A stretch of DNA of 64,000 nt from SZUA-229 sp041589175 (GTDB lineage Bacteria; Pseudomonadota; Gammaproteobacteria; SZUA-229), in the NCBI GenBank assembly GCA_041589175.1, contig JBFHWF010000001.1, positions 1-64,000 of the forward strand, read 5' to 3'. A program made the position numbers and the translations under genes. Shown here piece by piece: positions 60,489 through 64,000 of this stretch. The notes under the pieces are model-generated. The model was not told the DNA's origin and made no database searches. It worked only from the letters and a program-made list of their open reading frames with translations. Each line of letters opens with the position of its first letter. The first letter of the stretch is position 1.

Positions 60489-61259
60489 CTATTTATCCTT
60501 CAGATAGAACAGGCTGACCTTTATCAGGCCGGCGAGTTGAGAGGTGACAACATCTTCCGAGCGATTTGCATCACCACGCTTGAAAAAGAAACCACGTACA
60601 TCAGGTATCACTTTAGCTGTAACCACACTGCCCGCAGTCGCAAGTGAATGGCTCAGGTTAGATAAACCCCAGCGATTCGGGGTCCGCTCTCCTTCGAGCA
60701 GCATAATGGGTAAATGGGTTTTGCCAACGGCATCGATATATTCAGGCAGCATGCCGGGTTGAGGTTCACTTTTGAACAGACGGGGAAACAGTAGAATCGC
60801 TCCACTCAACGGAGGTGATTGTTTGCTGGCTTCCCATGCCTGAGCACCGCGCAGTACCAGCTCGGAATCGGCACCACTGGCAACCAGGTAGACACGCTTG
60901 CCAGTATGGCTTGCAGCTTTTATCAGTGCCTGTATCGCATCGGTTTGAATGTGTCGAATACTACTGCGAACATTGGGTAGCATAAACGCCGATAGCATAT
61001 CAGGCATCCAGACTTCGATGCCGTCTTCTGCCAGTGAGCGTGCTGTTTTTTCTTCAGCAATACTCTTACCTTCATCACAGGGGAAACCCAGTAGCAGGAT
61101 GTCACCATTAGCGGGGAACCTGCGAATTTCGATTTCGGTATCGGCAGTTTCTATTCGCAGAACTTCGCGTGCCTCAACAATACTTGAGAGGAGTAACAGG
61201 CATATGCCTGTTAGCAGGGTATAGATGTTTAACTTGTTGATCTGTTTTAATATGGGCAT
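60489..61259 (-). CDS. Exported alpha/beta-hydrolase-like protein, nucleophile unclear
   Basis: A 256-residue protein with an N-terminal signal sequence (hydrophobic segment ILTGICLLLLSSIV near residue 20, cleaved near VEA). The rest has an alpha/beta-hydrolase rhythm (ILLLGFPCDEGKSIAEEKTA, GIEVWMPDML, KRVYLVASGADSELVLRG, GAILLFPRLF), but the elbow reads ASGAD, lacking the GxSxG nucleophile. It may therefore be non-catalytic. The ATG at 61259 is preferred over an upstream TTG. It is co-directional with the TlpA-like gene and divergent from the cytochrome with 24 bases between. Confidence 0.5.
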   Translation of the reverse strand: MPILKQINKLNIYTLLTGICLLLLSSIVEAREVLRIETADTEIEIRRFPANGDILLLGFPCDEGKSIAEEKTARSLAEDGIEVWMPDMLSAFMLPNVRSSIRHIQTDAIQALIKAASHTGKRVYLVASGADSELVLRGAQAWEASKQSPPLSGAILLFPRLFKSEPQPGMLPEYIDAVGKTHLPIMLLEGERTPNRWGLSNLSHSLATAGSVVTAKVIPDVRGFFFKRGDANRSEDVVTSQLAGLIKVSLFYLKDK

Positions 61260-61283
61260 CTTTCGAGCTGTTATGCTTGCGCT

Positions 61284-61919
61284 ATGAAACGAATACTTCA
61301 ACAATGTATTTTAGCCTGTTGCGGCATGCTGATTTTTTGTTCAGCATCAAGCGAGCCTGAATTAAATCGCGCATTGCAACTGACGGGTGATGCTGAGCGA
61401 GGTAAAGCGCTCTATCCCCTGTGTGCCAGTTGCCATATGAAGACGGGCTGGGGAAAACCTGACGGAAGCTTTCCCGTGATAGCAGGGCAGCATTCAGAGG
61501 TACTGATCAAACAGATGCTGGATATTCGTGCGGGTAATCGTGATAACCCCACCATGTTTCCCTTTACCGACCCACAGGCTATTGGTGGTGCTCAGGGTAT
61601 TGCCGATGTTATCAGCTACATAGCCGCATTACCCCAACCTCTTGCTCCGCACCAGGGGCAGGGCCCGGGGACGGATCTGGCGAGCGGCAAGGCGCTCTAT
61701 CATGCCCGTTGCCAGCAATGCCACGGTGATCGGGGGCAGGGAAATAATGCGTCTTTCTACCCAAAGCTTAAGGGACAGCACTTCGCGTATCTGTTGCGGC
61801 ATATGCGCTGGATTCGGGATGGCTACCGAAAGAACAGTGATCCGGTGATGGTACAGCAGTTACAGGGGCTGGATGATAAAGCGCTTTCGCCACTGGCAGA
61901 CTATATCTCTCGACTTTAG
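61284..61919 (+). CDS. Diheme cytochrome c, c4 type
   Basis: A 211-residue periplasmic cytochrome with a signal peptide (about 23 residues) and two class I haem domains: LCASCHMK (about 48) with distal Met in the MFPFTDP region, and CQQCHGDRGQG (about 148) with a later Met in DPVMVQQL. Two similar halves and length match cytochrome c4, a soluble or membrane-bound electron carrier for terminal oxidases. Only 24 bases separate its start from the divergent gene, so the two promoters must overlap coding DNA or each other. Confidence 0.9.
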   Translation: MKRILQQCILACCGMLIFCSASSEPELNRALQLTGDAERGKALYPLCASCHMKTGWGKPDGSFPVIAGQHSEVLIKQMLDIRAGNRDNPTMFPFTDPQAIGGAQGIADVISYIAALPQPLAPHQGQGPGTDLASGKALYHARCQQCHGDRGQGNNASFYPKLKGQHFAYLLRHMRWIRDGYRKNSDPVMVQQLQGLDDKALSPLADYISRL

Positions 61920-61926
61920 TTCTGGC

Positions 61927-62991
61927 CTAGCCTGTTAGCTGTCGGTTTGTCTCAATACATTCCTGCCACTTTGCCTGTAGTGCTGATCCATACCAGGCCG
62001 TCACATCAGGCGCATCGCAAGTAGATTGCAACTGCTGGTATAACTTGTCAGCCAGAGCCCCGGCATCTGTGGCAGGGTAGCGGTAATTTTTTGCGTACTG
62101 TTCCGGGTAACAGAGTGCATCAGGCACCAGTGGACAGGCTCCAGCCGCAACTGCCTCCAGCATCGACAGACCCTGAAACTCATGGCGAGCTGTGCTGACC
62201 ACAATAGTGGATCGGTTAAGCCATTGACGATAGTCGTCTCGCGGAATACAGCCGTTCACCACTATCTGAGAATTAAACTGCTGTTCTATTCTATGCAGGG
62301 TCTCGGGCTTAGGTGTTGCACGCTGGCCCAGCAGGGCGAGTTGAAAATTCCGGGTTTTATCGGCCAGCTTCTGTAATGCCGCAAGAAAAATTTCGGGGGC
62401 CTTGTCATATTCCCAGCGGTGATTCCACAGGATTAACGACTCATCTTTGTGTGAATGCTCTGGCAGAGGTTCAGCGATGGCGACGGGTAAAACCTGGCTC
62501 TTTTGCCTGAGCCGCTGTGTGACATTTTCGGGAACCGCGTCGGGAAGCCTGGCTAGCAGCTGATCGATACCTGAGAAAAAACTGTCCCGGTTATAAGCTG
62601 AGTTAAAACAGAGTATATCTGCGGTCAGTGCACCGTAGAGCTGCACCATCTGTGGGTCGATGGAGTTATGCTGCTCTTTGCTGCGTGGGTAGGCAAACTG
62701 GTTCTCATGAAAGTAATAGATGCAGGGTACATGAGCCAGCCGAGGGTGCAGGCCTCTGAGTGTCGCCAGGTCGACCATTGAGGTGGCGATAATCAGCTGC
62801 GGTGTATTCTCGGGAAGCTGGTTGAGCCAGGAGAGAGGATTGCCACGAATACGCCAGCGAAAGTGACGGCCCGGTAACTCCAGTCGTTGCCAGTGGTATT
62901 CCTTAAAGGTTTCACATAGCCAGTCTGCCCATGCGGCATGGCTCTCCGAGCGATACGCAGAGAGCAGCCACAGGCATGGACGTTGAGCCAC
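61927..62991 (-). CDS. tRNA-queuosine mannosyltransferase homologue (DUF3524)
   Basis: A 354-residue glycosyltransferase with an N-terminal DUF3524 domain (LLSAYRSESHAAWADWLCET, then LPGRHFRWRIRGNPLSW) and a GT4-type C-terminal half (ILWNHRWEYDKAPEIFLAAL, then STARHEFQGLSMLEAVAAGA). This layout is that of the queuosine tRNA mannosyltransferase (QTMAN) group, which decorates tRNA-Asp queuosine in animals; bacterial members are assigned by homology. yciK follows on the same strand side. Confidence 0.8.
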   Translation of the reverse strand: MAQRPCLWLLSAYRSESHAAWADWLCETFKEYHWQRLELPGRHFRWRIRGNPLSWLNQLPENTPQLIIATSMVDLATLRGLHPRLAHVPCIYYFHENQFAYPRSKEQHNSIDPQMVQLYGALTADILCFNSAYNRDSFFSGIDQLLARLPDAVPENVTQRLRQKSQVLPVAIAEPLPEHSHKDESLILWNHRWEYDKAPEIFLAALQKLADKTRNFQLALLGQRATPKPETLHRIEQQFNSQIVVNGCIPRDDYRQWLNRSTIVVSTARHEFQGLSMLEAVAAGACPLVPDALCYPEQYAKNYRYPATDAGALADKLYQQLQSTCDAPDVTAWYGSALQAKWQECIETNRQLTG

Positions 62992-63000
62992 AGGTTGTGC

Positions 63001-63732
63001 CTACTCCTGCGCCATCAGTGTCTGGCCAACATCCTTGCAGTCATCACTCATGGCATACAGATACACATCCATGACATCATCGGGTACAGGCAGGGTATTG
63101 GGATCTTCACCGGGAAATGCACGCACCCGCATCTGGGTACGTACCGCGCCGGGGTTGATAGCGTTGACCCTCACAGGACCATTTTCGGTGTCCAGTTCAT
63201 CTGCCATGATCTTCATCATGCTGGTGGTTGCATCCTTGGAGATACCATAGGCACCCCAGTAGGCATGTGACTTATCATCGGTGGTAAATATGATGCGCGA
63301 ATCTGGTGTCGCGCGAAGCAGTGGCAGCAGTGCTCGCGTCATGACGAAGGGCGCGTTGAGATTAACCTGCAACACCTTGTACCAGGTGTCGATATCGTGT
63401 TGTTGAATGGGCGTGGTCGTGCCGAGAATCGCCGCACTATGCAGTAATCCATGCAGTGCACCAAACTGTTCCGAGAGCGTATTGGCCAGGTCTTCATAGT
63501 CTTTGGGGGAGGCGCCTTCAAGGTTCAGTGGATAGATTGCCGGTTCGGGGTAGCCCGCTGCAACAATGTTGTCGTAGGTTTTTTCCAGCTTGTGGGTAGT
63601 ACGGCCCAGTAGCACCACAGTCGCACCATATTTTGCGTAGGCCATGGCAGCAGCCTGGCCCAGGCCATCACCGGCACCGGTAATCAGAATGATTTTGTCT
63701 TGCAGGAAGTTGTCGTTTGCCTGGTATTGCAT
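63001..63732 (-). CDS. yciK: YciK family short-chain oxidoreductase
   Basis: A 243-residue short-chain dehydrogenase/reductase of the YciK type. The NAD(P) loop is ITGAGDGLGQAAA, the LHSAAILG motif is present, and the Tyr-Lys pair sits in YWGAYGISKDA. YciK is widespread in gammaproteobacteria and is often linked with cob(I)alamin-related genes; its substrate is unknown. It lies nine bases upstream of the mannosyltransferase homologue on the same strand, so the two may share a transcript. Confidence 0.88.
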   Translation of the reverse strand: MQYQANDNFLQDKIILITGAGDGLGQAAAMAYAKYGATVVLLGRTTHKLEKTYDNIVAAGYPEPAIYPLNLEGASPKDYEDLANTLSEQFGALHGLLHSAAILGTTTPIQQHDIDTWYKVLQVNLNAPFVMTRALLPLLRATPDSRIIFTTDDKSHAYWGAYGISKDATTSMMKIMADELDTENGPVRVNAINPGAVRTQMRVRAFPGEDPNTLPVPDDVMDVYLYAMSDDCKDVGQTLMAQE

Positions 63733-63765
63733 AGGGATCTCGCATTGGCCTCTGGGTTACGGTGG

Positions 63766-64000
63766 CTAGATAAATGTCTGTGCGCATTTTACACCACAGC
63801 GTAGTGCGCCTTCGAGTGTTGAAGGTAGTCCAGCGTCATTATTTTCTTCAATATAGACGTAGTCGCCACATAATTTCAGGTTTTGTAATGGGGTATCCAT
63901 TCCAGGTCGATAATTATCAACATGGGTGTGGCAGCGCAGGGTTGCGCGTTTGTCGGTAATAAGCTTGCTGTCGAGCAGTTCTGGCAGAGGCCCCAGTGTA
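63766..64000 (-). CDS. FAD-dependent amine-oxidase-type protein, 3' part only
   Basis: The minus strand is open from the window edge to a TAG at 63766-63768, giving the last 77 residues of a protein. The end reads LCGDYVYIEENNDAGLPSTL with EGALRCG following, the FAD-binding C-terminal signature of flavin amine oxidase/desaturase-type proteins, where the GD, the Thr-Leu-Glu-Gly and the final helix lie over the flavin. HpnE-like or other members are possible. Start and most of the gene are outside the window. Confidence 0.7.
   Translation of the reverse strand, partial: TLGPLPELLDSKLITDKRATLRCHTHVDNYRPGMDTPLQNLKLCGDYVYIEENNDAGLPSTLEGALRCGVKCAQTFI

Noticed and set aside
1..64000. CRISPR arrays, rRNA genes, insertion sequences, prophage
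   Set aside because: No regular repeat-spacer arrays, rRNA sequences, transposases, integrases or phage structural genes were seen on reading.

Overview
The window looks like the chromosome of a motile gammaproteobacterium. The best evidence is a set of housekeeping genes typical of that class: sbcB, rlmM, ibaG, suhB, trmJ, yajQ, rsmJ, ycaO, tatD, cmoM, a queuosine mannosyltransferase homologue and yciK. Two chemoreceptors, several HDOD/EAL/HD-GYP signalling proteins and sequences matching the flagellar sigma-28 promoter suggest a chemotactic lifestyle. A CbbQ/CbbO-type ATPase/VWA pair, a diheme cytochrome c and a GDCCVxC protein would fit a sulfur-oxidising or respiratory chemolithotroph, but no RuBisCO, sox or nor genes lie in the window, so this is only a hint.

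Layout. 1-479: non-coding, with degenerate tRNA-Ser 3'-end-like segments. 480-5104: an SCP2-like protein, then a leftward moxR-DUF58-transglutaminase operon. 5308-10935: one tight rightward operon joining an HDOD/PP2C phosphatase, an anti-sigma-type kinase and a STAS protein to an MCE (Mla-like) lipid ABC transporter with a PqiC-type lipoprotein. 10966-11347: a sigma-28 promoter match in front of a small unknown gene. 11370-15919: exonuclease I, an FeS-type uracil-DNA glycosylase, a small membrane protein and a chemoreceptor. 16041-18974: cbbO/norD and cbbQ/norQ. 19073-26382: a DUF5610 gene behind a second sigma-28-like site, a Helicobacter-type malate:quinone oxidoreductase, rbgA, a Cache chemoreceptor and an EAL-HDOD protein. 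26473-35165: a run of RNA-modification and housekeeping genes mixed with small unknown proteins. 35224-37888: ycaO and an M48 peptidase. 38136-43300: an AT-rich operon encoding a LolA-like protein, two FtsX-type permeases, a LolD-type ATPase and an outer-membrane barrel. 43303-47191: a divergent lysine-catabolism module. 47243-51291: tatD, then a CHASE2 Ser/Thr kinase with its PP2C phosphatase. 51309-56241: an RND pump operon that also carries a phosphopantetheinyl transferase. 56342-61919: an Atm1-type ABC exporter, cmoM, small unknowns, a TlpA-like thioredoxin and a diheme cytochrome c. 61927-64000: queuosine mannosyltransferase homologue, yciK and the 3' end of an FAD amine-oxidase-type gene cut by the window edge.

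How the genes fit together. The most interesting locus is 5308-10935, where a complete partner-switch set (phosphatase, kinase, STAS substrate) is co-transcribed with a lipid transporter. In canonical Mla systems the STAS protein MlaB is itself a transporter subunit, so the layout suggests transport gated by reversible STAS phosphorylation. The 38136-43300 operon is a second candidate: it appears to encode an inner-membrane extractor, a periplasmic carrier and an outer-membrane acceptor together. The lysine module (dehydrogenase, semialdehyde dehydrogenase, DUF1338 oxygenase) reads as lysine to 2-aminoadipate to 2-hydroxyglutarate.

All functional calls come from reading the translated sequence and remembered family features; no database search was run.
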